DNA from: a virus
IMG/VR virus record: IMGVR_UViG_3300027841_000027
Span: 1 to 22,120 of that record
Strand: one strand, 5' to 3'
DNA length: 22,120 bases
Below are positions 13,194 through 21,056 of this stretch, one piece after another; within the stretch, counting starts at the first letter, position 1; each line of letters starts with the position of its first letter. Position numbers and translations under genes: made by a program. Under the pieces are notes generated by a model. It ran no database searches, was not told the origin of the DNA, and saw only the letters and a list, made by a program, of their open reading frames with translations.

Positions 13194-15011
13194 ATGAGAC
13201 GGCTCGGAGTATACGGGGAAAACCTCCCCACTAAATCAGAGCGAAGCGTTGACCCCGCCGACTTCGGTATCGCCGGACTCGTGGGCAAGTTCGATCGCAA
13301 GTATTTCAAAGCGTTCAAGTTTCGCAACACGCAAGAGGCTGAACAGGTTCTGGGCGTCCAGACAAACCCCGCCGCATATGGATGGGATGCGGTCAATGGT
13401 TTCTTCGCAAACCTTCGCGGTAATGACGGATCGCTCTATGTTCTGTCATATCCCGGTTCAACCGCCGCGCAAGCCGCCGCGAGTATCAACGATCAGCAAA
13501 CAGTACCGGAAGCTACCCTATCGCTCAAAGCTTCCTATCAGGCAAACGATGAATACGGAACCAGCGGTAACCGTACCGGGTACACGCTCACGCGCGGCGC
13601 GGCATTCTCGACGGCGGTAACTACCTTGCCGACGGGAACCGGCGACCCCGCCCGCGTTATCACGCTTGAGTCTGTTGTAGGATTCAAAGTCGGCGATGTC
13701 ATCAAGCTCTCGAAAACCGGCTACGCAGAATACCACTATGTAACCGCCGTGAGTGAATCCGCGAAGACCGTTACATGGGCAGATGCGGATTATGCGGGGA
13801 CCGGTGTTGCCGCCGATTATACCGCCGAGGTACTTGCCATTCAGGTAAAGACTTTCCGCAAGGATACAAAAGGCGTTGTATCGGAGGTCGAAAAGAATAT
13901 CGGCTCAGAATGGTGTACTTTTAACTCGGCAGATGCTAACAAGTACATAGAGAATGTTTTCTCCGCGAATAGTTGGATCTTTGCCGACAAGCTCGCGACG
14001 ACCGCAACGCCGACCGCCGACAAGCTCTACCCCGCCGATGTTACCACGGCAACGTACCTCGCGGGCGGGCTTGACGGTACGGAACCGGCAAGCGATGCGG
14101 CATGGGATGCGCTCTATCATTATTTTGATAACCTCCCCGTGCGTATGCTCGCGAATGTCGAAACCAGCGTAACTTCGTATCAGCTCGCGTTTGAAACCTA
14201 TTCGCAGAACAGAACCACGAAGGACAATCCCGTGGTATTCTTCGTCGGTGAGTTCGACCTTTCGACGAAATCCGAGGCGATTGCATCCGGTCAGCTTTTC
14301 CAGAGATCGGACGAGGCTGACGGTATCTACGTCCATAACTGGTACGGGGTATCAGATCCTTTCGCAGACTCGCCAACCGCGCCGCGCCGCGCCGTCCCGA
14401 ATGCGGGGCATCTCATGGGCTGGTACATCGCTGGTATCGCAACATATGGTATTCACGCAATCCCCGCGCGCAAGGGCTTTCCGGTCAAGGGCGTTTTCGA
14501 AGTATACGGATATACCGCCGATGATGACCAAAACCGCACTGACCTTGCAGGCGCAAGCGTGAACGTCACGCAGAATCTTTCCGGGTACGGTATCATCGTT
14601 CGCAACTTGTTTACCGCGTCATCTGATAAGGTTTTCAAATATGCGAACGCGATACTCATGCGCAACTTTATCAAGGTATCCGGCGTTGACTCATTGCAGG
14701 AAAGCGAGAACACCCCGAATGATATCGGCCATGTTCGCGAAGACCGCACGGCAATGCTCAATTTCATGCACCGTCTCTGGGTACGCGGATCGAATGGCAA
14801 CGTCAAACTTGGCGAGACCTTCGGACAGTTTGAAAACTCGGACGGGACAACCTCGACCGAGGCCGACGCATACGAGGTTATCGCAGACGCTTCTAACAAC
14901 AGCGTAGGAACCTTGCAATCAGGCGAGAGAAACATTGACACGTACTTCAGCTTTCCGGCACCGTGTGGCTCGTTGAGAATCGGAGTCGGTTTACTCTACC
15001 GCGTGAACTAA
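13194..15011 (+). CDS. Contractile tail sheath protein
   Basis: A 605-aa protein. The N-terminal GVYGENLPTKSERSVDPADF and FKFRNTQEAEQVLGV, and the C-terminal sheath core (NLSGYGIIVRNLFTA, then YANAILMRNFIKVSGVDSLQ, DRTAMLNFMHRLW and the final FPAPCGSLRIGVGLLYRVN strand) fit phage tail sheath proteins, whose C-terminal arms interlock between rings. The central LLxxxVR-like part includes AGHLMGWYIAGIATYG. Residues about 135-212 are an inserted beta module (RVITLESVVGFKVGDVIKLS, HYVTAVSESAKTVTWADA), probably on the outer surface. The gene has an elaborated ribosome binding site and is followed by the tube gene, which proves a contractile tail. Start at ATG 13194 is set by AAAGGA ten bases upstream. 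Confidence 0.88.
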   Translation: MRRLGVYGENLPTKSERSVDPADFGIAGLVGKFDRKYFKAFKFRNTQEAEQVLGVQTNPAAYGWDAVNGFFANLRGNDGSLYVLSYPGSTAAQAAASINDQQTVPEATLSLKASYQANDEYGTSGNRTGYTLTRGAAFSTAVTTLPTGTGDPARVITLESVVGFKVGDVIKLSKTGYAEYHYVTAVSESAKTVTWADADYAGTGVAADYTAEVLAIQVKTFRKDTKGVVSEVEKNIGSEWCTFNSADANKYIENVFSANSWIFADKLATTATPTADKLYPADVTTATYLAGGLDGTEPASDAAWDALYHYFDNLPVRMLANVETSVTSYQLAFETYSQNRTTKDNPVVFFVGEFDLSTKSEAIASGQLFQRSDEADGIYVHNWYGVSDPFADSPTAPRRAVPNAGHLMGWYIAGIATYGIHAIPARKGFPVKGVFEVYGYTADDDQNRTDLAGASVNVTQNLSGYGIIVRNLFTASSDKVFKYANAILMRNFIKVSGVDSLQESENTPNDIGHVREDRTAMLNFMHRLWVRGSNGNVKLGETFGQFENSDGTTSTEADAYEVIADASNNSVGTLQSGERNIDTYFSFPAPCGSLRIGVGLLYRVN

Positions 15012-15037
15012 GGCGAAGGAATAAAGGGAGATAAGAG

Positions 15038-15451
15038 ATGCAGACCAATAGCATGGCAATGAAAATCAAGTTCCTCGTCGATGGCGATGAACTTCCGGGC
15101 CTTGTCAAGTTCGGTGAAGTACCGCTTGAGCGGGGCATGATCGATATACCCTCTTTCGAGCGTATCGTGAAGATTGAAAACGGTGTGACTACCATGCCGT
15201 CAGTCGCGTGTACGTTCGAGACGCGGCGAAGCACGAAAACCCGCGCTTTCCTGAAATCATGGTATGATAACCACGAGATGCACGATGTCACGATCATCAA
15301 ATGTGACGCGGGCGGCGTGGAGTTCGACCGTGACCTTTGGCAGGACGTGGGATGCTCGCGTCGGTCAGACCCCGAAGTCGACCTTGCAAATATTTCGTAT
15401 GCACGAATGGACGTCACGTTCCTTCCCTACGATATCACCTCAGTAGCGTAA
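15038..15451 (+). CDS. Tail tube protein
   Basis: A 137-aa protein starting at ATG 15038, seven bases after AAGGGAG (15024-15030). It has the size and the beta-rich plan of myovirus tube proteins: MKIKFLVDGDELPGLVKFGE, a central TTMPSVACTFETRRSTKTRA, an acidic-aromatic SWYDNHEMHDVTIIKCDAGG and a final strand RMDVTFLPYDITSVA. Tube monomers form hexameric rings inside the sheath. The place directly after the sheath and before the tail assembly chaperone is diagnostic. Confidence 0.85.
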   Translation: MQTNSMAMKIKFLVDGDELPGLVKFGEVPLERGMIDIPSFERIVKIENGVTTMPSVACTFETRRSTKTRAFLKSWYDNHEMHDVTIIKCDAGGVEFDRDLWQDVGCSRRSDPEVDLANISYARMDVTFLPYDITSVA

Positions 15452-15475
15452 CAGAATCTAAGGAGTGAGTGAAAA

Positions 15476-16291
15476 ATGAGATTACCGATACCGGTTGAAG
15501 TTGACGGAGAGATTTACATGGACGCGAAAATCGGACGCGCTGAATCTCTCGCGGTTGCGAAGACAACGGACGAAGCGAAGCGCGGAGATATCTATTCCGC
15601 TATTCTCGAATGGTGCGCGGGCGTACTTGAGGAACTTTCAGGGGATGCCGGTATCATAACGGGAGCTGACTTGCGCCGCGCGTTACGGGCGATGCCGTTT
15701 GAATCGGCGTATGCTATCGCGATGCATGGAATGGCGGTAACGAAAAAGGATGATTCAATATCCGGCTCGTACCCTTGTCCGAAATGTCAGACGCAAGTAA
15801 CCGCCGAAACGAAAGAGATTGACGGCGAGATTATCGACGACGCCGATCATCTTTATACGCTCGATATCGGTACGCTCGACACTCCGAAAGATGGACTTGC
15901 CATTGAATTGAAATATCCGGTAATACTCAAGAAACGTGAATCGGATGAAGTAATCGAGGAAGTGACAAGCCTTGTCATGGAATGGCCGACGTTAGGCCAA
16001 TGTATCCGCGCGTATCAACGATGCCCGGATTCTGACATGAGAATGCAATTTTTGCTGTATGCCGATGCCTTGAGGTCTGTAAATGGAACTGAGAGGAACC
16101 GCGCATGGAAGGAAGCGGCGGGCGTTCGCATATTCGAGAAAATGGACGCGAAAGACACGGCGCAAATTACCGCCATGATGAAACAATATTCAATCAACGT
16201 CACGAAAGAGCGCGTTTGCATAAAGTGTCATCATCGATGGGAAGCCCCGCTGGACTTTGGCAATTTTTTCGCCTCAGGTCTAGGCAATTAG
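15476..16291 (+). CDS. Tail assembly chaperone, T4 gp26-like family, with Cys/His zinc ribbon
   Basis: A 271-aa protein after AAGGAG (15460-15465), lying between tube and tape measure genes where myoviruses encode the tail assembly chaperone. It begins MRLPIPVEVDGEIYMDAKIG, has a helical middle, and carries CPKC at 101-104 and CIKCHH at 248-253, which can form one zinc ribbon in the manner of the T4-baseplate (gp26-like, PF12322-type) family. Translation normally ends at TAG 16289-16291, but a -1 frameshift signal at codons 263-265 gives a longer product. The short and extended forms are expected to bind the tape measure and recruit tube subunits during assembly, and are absent from the finished virion in known cases. 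Confidence 0.8.
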   Translation: MRLPIPVEVDGEIYMDAKIGRAESLAVAKTTDEAKRGDIYSAILEWCAGVLEELSGDAGIITGADLRRALRAMPFESAYAIAMHGMAVTKKDDSISGSYPCPKCQTQVTAETKEIDGEIIDDADHLYTLDIGTLDTPKDGLAIELKYPVILKKRESDEVIEEVTSLVMEWPTLGQCIRAYQRCPDSDMRMQFLLYADALRSVNGTERNRAWKEAAGVRIFEKMDAKDTAQITAMMKQYSINVTKERVCIKCHHRWEAPLDFGNFFASGLGN

Positions 16292-16322
16292 GCCCATCAG
16301 CTAGACCGGGTTTACCGTGGGC
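16264..16322 (+). promoter_or_regulatory. Programmed -1 ribosomal frameshift signal (slippery site plus stem-loop/pseudoknot)
   Basis: T TTT TTC (16264-16270) is in the zero frame as AAT TTT TTC. After six spacer bases (16271-16276), GGTCTAG (16277-16283) pairs perfectly with CTAGACC (16301-16307). In the 17-nt loop, GCCCA (16292-16296) can pair with TGGGC (16318-16322), giving an H-type pseudoknot. The zero-frame stop (16289-16291) lies within the loop. Confidence 0.85.
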
Positions 16323-16500
16323 AATACAGGCGCTAGACTTCCCGCGTGAGGTGTTGACCATCGAATGCGTGAGGTTCGCGACCGGGGCGCATTTATCGTG
16401 CGAATGGCTTGAAGGGTTGCCGTGGATTGAATACGAACGGGCAACGGCTGAAGCGCAAAGGATAAACGAAAAATCAGGGGGCTTGAATGTCGCAACATGA
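16270..16500 (+). CDS. -1 frame extension of the tail assembly chaperone (fusion C-terminus)
   Basis: This reading frame has no suitable start near its real coding part; it is joined to the chaperone by a -1 shift at 16264-16270. After the shift it reads 76 codons to TGA 16498-16500, so the fusion would be about 341 aa (265 plus 76). The extension, with LPWAIQALDFPREVLTIECV and EWLEGLPWIEYERATAEAQR, looks like genuine protein and is helical. It overlaps the tape measure start (16487) by 14 nt, as expected for a translated frame; otherwise the 195 bases after 16291 would be empty. This parallels lambda gpG/gpGT. Confidence 0.82.
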   Translation, partial: RLRSRQLGPSARPGLPWAIQALDFPREVLTIECVRFATGAHLSCEWLEGLPWIEYERATAEAQRINEKSGGLNVAT

Positions 16501-17860
16501 CAATGTGTTCAACTTCGATGTCAAGCCTTTCCTCGACGGGATAAAAAGAATCGGCGATGGAATGGGAAGCGTTGAAAAGAACGCTAAGAAGTTCGGCGAG
16601 ACTATAACGCATTCCATCGGCAAGGCCGTCAATGGCACCATTCTGAAAGTCGGCGCATTATTTGCCGCGTTCAAGTCAGTCGGCGCGGTACTCAAGGAAA
16701 TGCCGGAAGTCGGCCAAGCGTTCGGCATTGCTAAAGACATATTCATGAAAAACCTCTTATGGCCGTTGCGTCAACAGGTTATGCCCATGCTTCAGCGTAT
16801 GCTGGACTGGGTACGCGACCATCGGGCGCAGTTTGTCAAATGGGGCGTTGCGATAACGAACATTTTCCGCTCAGTTGTTACGGTTGCGAAGACATTGTGG
16901 GAGATAATGAAATCTCTCGCCGATGTCGTCGGCAACGCTTTTCAGCGAGCATTTAATACCAACTTCAAAACCTTCGATGAGTTCGTCAATGTGCTTTCAT
17001 TCAAGATATCCGCAATCATTATCTATATCGGTATGCTTGCAAAACAGCTTGTCATCGATTTGAAACCGGCTTTTGAGTGGATCATGGAAATGGGCGCGAG
17101 CGTCATTGATTTTTTCCTTCGCTTGGGTAAGGCGTGGGGAACCGCGAACGCAAACGGGAAATCGTTCTTTACCGTTATAGACAGTCTGAAAACCTCGATA
17201 AGTACATTGGCAAATGCATTGCAAGCTATATGGGAAGGATACAAAAAAGGAATCTTAGGCTCATCGATTACGCAAGCGATGACCCCGTTAACAAACCTGA
17301 TTGACACGTTTAACCGGCTCTTGCAAGTTTTGGGCCTTACGGATACCGAAGGGTTACGCGGTGCATTTACCGCTATAGGGTACATCGTCGGCACCGTATT
17401 GCAGGGCGCTCTTGCCACGGTTGCGACGATATTTGACGGGCTTGTCACTACCCTTGACACGCTGGTATCTATGTTTCAAATACTCCAGAAAATCGCTAAC
17501 GGTGATTGGAGCGGCGCGGGTAAGCAATTCGCGGCGGTAGGCGAAGCGTGGAAAGGTTTTGGCGGTCGAACGGTTGAGAATGTTAGTTCTGTCATTCCCA
17601 AAAAGCACAATGACGTTATTATCACAAAGGGCGGCGAGGTACACGAAACCGCGCCCGATGACAATATCCTTGCGGCTAAAAACCTTTCAGCGTATGGCGG
17701 TAAGAATGGCGGCGGTGAATTACCCACTATGAACTTCGGCCCGTTCTATGTTAGCGTCACTGAAGGAGATGCGGATAGGGCAGGGCGCGAGTTTGGGCAA
17801 GGTCTTGCTTACTCATTCCGCGACAATGTTTCTCATGCGCGGCTTGCGGAGGGCTGGTAA
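16487..17860 (+). CDS. Tape measure protein (short)
   Basis: A 457-aa protein starting at ATG 16487, five bases after AGGGGG (16476-16481). It is helical throughout with hydrophobic stretches (about residues 51-70, 173-190 and 293-330) that resemble the membrane-active segments of tape measures. The N-terminus has FDVKPFLDGIKRIGDGMGSV, and the last 120 residues turn Gly-rich with beta segments (PTMNFGPFYVSVTEGDADRA). The chaperone gene in front and baseplate genes behind identify it. At roughly 0.15 nm per residue the tail would be about 70 nm, short for a myovirus. Family similarity is weak, as usual for tape measures. Confidence 0.78.
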   Translation: MSQHDNVFNFDVKPFLDGIKRIGDGMGSVEKNAKKFGETITHSIGKAVNGTILKVGALFAAFKSVGAVLKEMPEVGQAFGIAKDIFMKNLLWPLRQQVMPMLQRMLDWVRDHRAQFVKWGVAITNIFRSVVTVAKTLWEIMKSLADVVGNAFQRAFNTNFKTFDEFVNVLSFKISAIIIYIGMLAKQLVIDLKPAFEWIMEMGASVIDFFLRLGKAWGTANANGKSFFTVIDSLKTSISTLANALQAIWEGYKKGILGSSITQAMTPLTNLIDTFNRLLQVLGLTDTEGLRGAFTAIGYIVGTVLQGALATVATIFDGLVTTLDTLVSMFQILQKIANGDWSGAGKQFAAVGEAWKGFGGRTVENVSSVIPKKHNDVIITKGGEVHETAPDDNILAAKNLSAYGGKNGGGELPTMNFGPFYVSVTEGDADRAGREFGQGLAYSFRDNVSHARLAEGW

Positions 17861-18438
17861 TGCAGTTTAGTTCTAACCTACCGTGGTATATATACGACCT
17901 CTACAATAAGCAGATTATTTCCAGCGCGGCGATACCTGAGGGTGAAATCAAAGACGTGAAGTCAATCATAATCACGGAAACGCCGATACCAGGCCGTAAC
18001 TTTCAGCCGATAAGCACGGGCGGTAACGGCAATCGCAAGGTATCATTCCGCTTGCCTATCCCGCGCAGAAACAAGGTTGACGGTAATACCATGCTTTTGA
18101 AACAGTTTGAATTACTGCGAAATCAGGCGCAAGGCATTCTAGGACTTGCGGCGCTCAAAGGTCAATTCTCGCCTAACCCAAAAGTGTTGTACTCATGGGG
18201 TATTGGCTCAGTCCCGATGGTGTATTACGTGACTAAATGCGACTTCACGCACACAGCGGGCATGGTCAACGCACTTGGCTTGCCGCAATTATCATACGTC
18301 GATATGGAGCTGGTGCTTGACGAATCGAACATACTCTATAAGGCAGAGGAAGCATTCCGCAATGCATCGGCGATAATCGGCGGGATAGAATCGCTCTTTG
18401 CCGTTGAAAAAAGCGCGGCTAAAAGGAATCCCTTCTAA
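17860..18438 (+). CDS. Baseplate / tail-tube initiator-like protein (192 aa)
   Basis: Coupled to the tape measure (TAATG). The 192-aa protein has IIITETPIPGRNFQPISTGG and NRKVSFRLPIPRR near the front, then VYYVTKCDFTHTAGMVNALG and LPQLSYVDMELVLDES. This pattern, a beta-rich domain with 'k.d..H....n..GlPq.a.v...l.e', resembles proteins that cap the spike-hub complex and start the tube in contractile systems (T4 gp53 / Pvc7-like LysM group). No LysM repeat is clear. The call is positional plus partial resemblance. Confidence 0.55.
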   Translation: MQFSSNLPWYIYDLYNKQIISSAAIPEGEIKDVKSIIITETPIPGRNFQPISTGGNGNRKVSFRLPIPRRNKVDGNTMLLKQFELLRNQAQGILGLAALKGQFSPNPKVLYSWGIGSVPMVYYVTKCDFTHTAGMVNALGLPQLSYVDMELVLDESNILYKAEEAFRNASAIIGGIESLFAVEKSAAKRNPF

Positions 18439-18713
18439 TGCGATACCTTAATTCTGAAACCCATAGTTTTACCGACGCGAACGGCATAACCGTTTCGGTG
18501 TATGAACAGCTTCCCGTCCCGGCGCTTGCCGCGTCATTCCTGCTTGTCGAGTGCGATGGGAAATCATCTCTTGAGGAAATCGCAAGCCGTGACGATATGT
18601 ATGGAACCGGCGCTGAAGGTTCAAGCTATAAGATATTCGATGAGAATGTCCGCGAGCTTGCCGAGGTAGGCTATGACCTTGCGAAACTGCGCACACTCAG
18701 GATACCGGTATGA
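18438..18713 (+). CDS. Small baseplate-region protein (91 aa)
   Basis: Coupled to its neighbours on both sides (TAATG at 18438, ATGA at 18710). The 91-aa protein begins MRYLNSETHSFTDANGITVS and includes EQLPVPALAASFLLVECDGK and a charged C-terminal half ending in LAKLRTLRIPV. In many myoviruses a short LysM-type tail protein X lies at this spot before the hub gene; the length fits, but the LysM motif is not evident. No other function is suggested by the sequence. Confidence 0.65.
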   Translation: MRYLNSETHSFTDANGITVSVYEQLPVPALAASFLLVECDGKSSLEEIASRDDMYGTGAEGSSYKIFDENVRELAEVGYDLAKLRTLRIPV

Positions 18714-19912
18714 GTTTCGAGCTTATCAACCACGATGGCGCATGGTTCAAAATAGACTCACCCGATGCGCCGGTCGAAACCATTGTAACCGAAGATGTGA
18801 TATCCCTATCGATAACCGAAGAGATGGGGAAAATGGATAGCGGTAATTTACAGTTACTTGACCGCAATCAGATTTATTCCCGTATCTTGCGTCCCGGTGG
18901 AAAGCTAAAAATATCATGGGGTATCCGTAAGGGGCAAATGAACGCTTTAACCCGTGACCCTATCGAGTTTATGATAAACTCACCATCGGGCGGCGGGGAT
19001 GCGGGCGGGCGCGTGACATATAACTGTACCTTTATGGCGCTTGGTTTTCGCGGCGATCAAGGAACACGATGGTATGAAACCGGCTCGAAAATGGACGTTG
19101 TAGCCGATGCCATGACGCGCATTGGAATACCGGCGGCTAATCGAGAGATTGACTTCCAACGGGGAAGCGAACAAATAACTGCGGGTACTAAGGTAGTCCA
19201 GTATGAGAGTGACTTTCGGTTTCTTGTAAGGATTGCCGATGAATGGCGGTGCGCGTTTCGTATCGGCTATGATAGAAAAGGCAAGTTGATTGCTTGCTTT
19301 ATCGATTATGCAAAGCTCAAAACGTCTGCTTTCGCGCAACGGGTAGCCGGTGCAAGTTCTGTTAACCTCGAATATGGCGTCAATAGTAAGATGACGAAAT
19401 TGACCGGCAACGCGAACGTGCTTTCGTATTCATGGCAGGATCATTCCATGGACGCCGCACAAGGGCAATCCGCTCGAATCGTTATTGTCGATGGTGTACC
19501 GCAAATATTCCGTACCGTTGTCGAGAATGAGACGGTTAAAACATACCGGCTTGTACCAGAATTGATACAACAGGAATTGCAGACGCGCAATCTCGCGTCT
19601 AGAACCGACTTGCTCATGGAATATCTTTCCGCGAAAGACTTCGACGAAATCAAGCGGTTTTTCATTGAGGACACGATGACAACCGCGCCGCAAGGATCGG
19701 GCGTGACGATTGACGCAAAGCTCATGGGAGATCCATCCGTTACCGCCGCGCTTGTCGCGACTTTCGGGAATGGCTTTCCAGACCGTATCGGCTCGAAAGA
19801 TCGGACATGGTGGATACGAACAGCTACCCATGCTTTTTCAACCGCCGGGTATTTTTCCGATGTATCAATAGCCGATGCGTACTCATTTAGCCCAACGGGG
19901 GAAAGACTGTAA
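18710..19912 (+). CDS. Baseplate hub protein (gp27 / gpD-like)
   Basis: A 400-aa protein, coupled by ATGA to the previous gene. The N-terminal part (EDVISLSITEEMGKMDSGNL, RPGGKLKISWG) and the middle (TFMALGFRGDQGTRWYETGS, VVADAMTRIGIPA, VVQYESDFRFLVRIADEWRC) follow the plan of hub proteins of the T4 gp27 / P2 gpD / Mu gp44 group: a tube-like double barrel with the 'q..eSd..Fl.rla...g' motif. The hub is a trimer that bridges tube and spike. The next gene is the spike, which fits. Residues about 270-345 are helical and less conserved. Confidence 0.78.
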   Translation: MSFELINHDGAWFKIDSPDAPVETIVTEDVISLSITEEMGKMDSGNLQLLDRNQIYSRILRPGGKLKISWGIRKGQMNALTRDPIEFMINSPSGGGDAGGRVTYNCTFMALGFRGDQGTRWYETGSKMDVVADAMTRIGIPAANREIDFQRGSEQITAGTKVVQYESDFRFLVRIADEWRCAFRIGYDRKGKLIACFIDYAKLKTSAFAQRVAGASSVNLEYGVNSKMTKLTGNANVLSYSWQDHSMDAAQGQSARIVIVDGVPQIFRTVVENETVKTYRLVPELIQQELQTRNLASRTDLLMEYLSAKDFDEIKRFFIEDTMTTAPQGSGVTIDAKLMGDPSVTAALVATFGNGFPDRIGSKDRTWWIRTATHAFSTAGYFSDVSIADAYSFSPTGERL

Positions 19913-20610
19913 TGCCCAATAGACGCGGCGACGAATACGGGGAAATCCTCGACATATTGGCACGGGAAACGCGCTTTCTCAAAACGTATACCGGAAAGGT
20001 TTTATCAGTCGATGATGAACTGACACGCGGGCGCGTAAAGCTATCAATACCGGAATTAGGCTGGCTTACTGAAGATCAAAGCCCGTGGACTGAGCCGGAA
20101 TACCCATTGCGCGGTTGTATTGTTCCCGATGTCGGCGACTGGGTAACGGTGTTTTTCCTTGCAGGGAACCCGGCGCGTCCGGTGTATCGTTCCCGTACCG
20201 GCGAGATAAAAGAGTCATGGCCCGCAAGCTATACCGGGCCGGAAACGCGCATACTGTACGATGACGGTACAACCGTTATCATGTACAATGTGAAAGAGAA
20301 AACGCTATCCGTAACCGGCCCGGAAACGGTCTCTATTGACGGTAACGCTATCAATATGAGCGGAAAAACGCTATCCATTGACGAATCCGATAAGATTACC
20401 GCCGATGGTAGCGCAATCGAATTAAACGGCAACAGTAAGGTATTTGTGACCCATGCAGAGCTTAACACGGCGCTTCAATTATTCATGACGGCGCTCAATT
20501 TGCACACGCATACCAGTGCGGCTTCTGGTAGTCCCACTTCGCCGCCGGTCACACCGATGACGCTTGACATAACAAGCTCGAAGACCACAACGATAAAGAC
20601 AGGGGGATAA
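19912..20610 (+). CDS. Baseplate spike (gpV/gp45-like) with terminal HxH metal site
   Basis: A 232-aa protein, coupled by TAATG and preceded by GGGGGA (19897-19902). Residues about 25-100 form an OB-fold (YTGKVLSVDDELTRGRVKLS, CIVPDVGDWVTVFFLAGNPA); residues 110-180 form a beta-helix-like repeat region (VIMYNVKEKTLSVTGPETVS, INMSGKTLSIDESDKIT). Near the end, LNLHTHTSAASG supplies the HxH motif (His198, His200) that binds an iron ion in the membrane-piercing tips of P2 gpV and Mu gp45. The tip is followed by about 30 residues. It would puncture the outer membrane, suggesting a Gram-negative-type host envelope. Confidence 0.82.
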   Translation: MPNRRGDEYGEILDILARETRFLKTYTGKVLSVDDELTRGRVKLSIPELGWLTEDQSPWTEPEYPLRGCIVPDVGDWVTVFFLAGNPARPVYRSRTGEIKESWPASYTGPETRILYDDGTTVIMYNVKEKTLSVTGPETVSIDGNAINMSGKTLSIDESDKITADGSAIELNGNSKVFVTHAELNTALQLFMTALNLHTHTSAASGSPTSPPVTPMTLDITSSKTTTIKTGG

Positions 20611-20611
20611 A

Positions 20612-20998
20612 ATGAACATTGACGGCGATTACTTTTTCTACTATGGCCTTGTCGATCAACGCAAAGAGATAGAAGCTGACCTTGTACAGATTATCATGCA
20701 AGACAAGCGAGGACTTTTTTATGACCGCTCCTATGGCGCGGGCGTGGGGGAATATGAGAATACCCCCGGCGGATTGTCCCTTGAGGTCAACATGAAATAC
20801 GACATAGCAACCGCAATCGCAAAGCGTAATCAAGAGGTCACGGATGGAACGAATGGGACACGCGACCGGCGAGCGATATCGAGTCAATCGGCTATCAGGA
20901 TCGATCAAGCGCCCGGTGAGGTTGACGTGCAAGTCTTGTATATTCCGTACTTTGATTACCAGAATCCCGGTATTGTGCGCGTCCCCTTGACGGCGTAA
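20612..20998 (+). CDS. Baseplate wedge protein, GPW/gp25-like
   Basis: A 128-aa protein starting one base after the spike stop, with a G-rich ribosome binding site. Contains QRKEIEADLVQIIMQDKRGL, FYDRSYGAGVGEYENTPGG and a beta C-terminus with VDVQVLYIPYFDYQNPGIVR. Size, position between spike and J, and the 'eI...l...l.t..Ger...p.yG.gl' plan suit the gp25/GPW family, which forms the inner wedge and starts the sheath. Some classic family residues are not obvious, so this is partly positional. Confidence 0.7.
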   Translation: MNIDGDYFFYYGLVDQRKEIEADLVQIIMQDKRGLFYDRSYGAGVGEYENTPGGLSLEVNMKYDIATAIAKRNQEVTDGTNGTRDRRAISSQSAIRIDQAPGEVDVQVLYIPYFDYQNPGIVRVPLTA

Positions 20999-21027
20999 AC
21001 TTTCGCGGGTACTATGTTTATAAATCA

Positions 21028-21047
21028 ACGTCGTGATGACGTGGAGG
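21028..21047 (+). promoter_or_regulatory. ACGTC/GACGT hairpin fused to the baseplate J ribosome binding site (copy 3)
   Basis: ACGTC (21028-21032), loop GTGAT, GACGT (21038-21042), followed at once by GGAGG (21043-21047). The stem and loop are identical to copy 1. A TATAAATC stretch lies at 21019-21026, but a start from it would fall inside the hairpin. Confidence 0.7.
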
Positions 21048-21056
21048 AAATACTAA

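Noticed and set aside
16105-16500. Independent gene starting at ATG 16105 in the -1 frame
   Set aside because: Its first half overlaps the conserved chaperone C-terminus including the zinc ribbon; only the part after 16270 looks like real protein, which fits a frameshift.
21019-21026. T4-type late promoter TATAAATC before baseplate J
   Set aside because: The initiation point would fall within the hairpin; copies 1 and 2 of the module lack the same box, and T4-like late factors are not evident.
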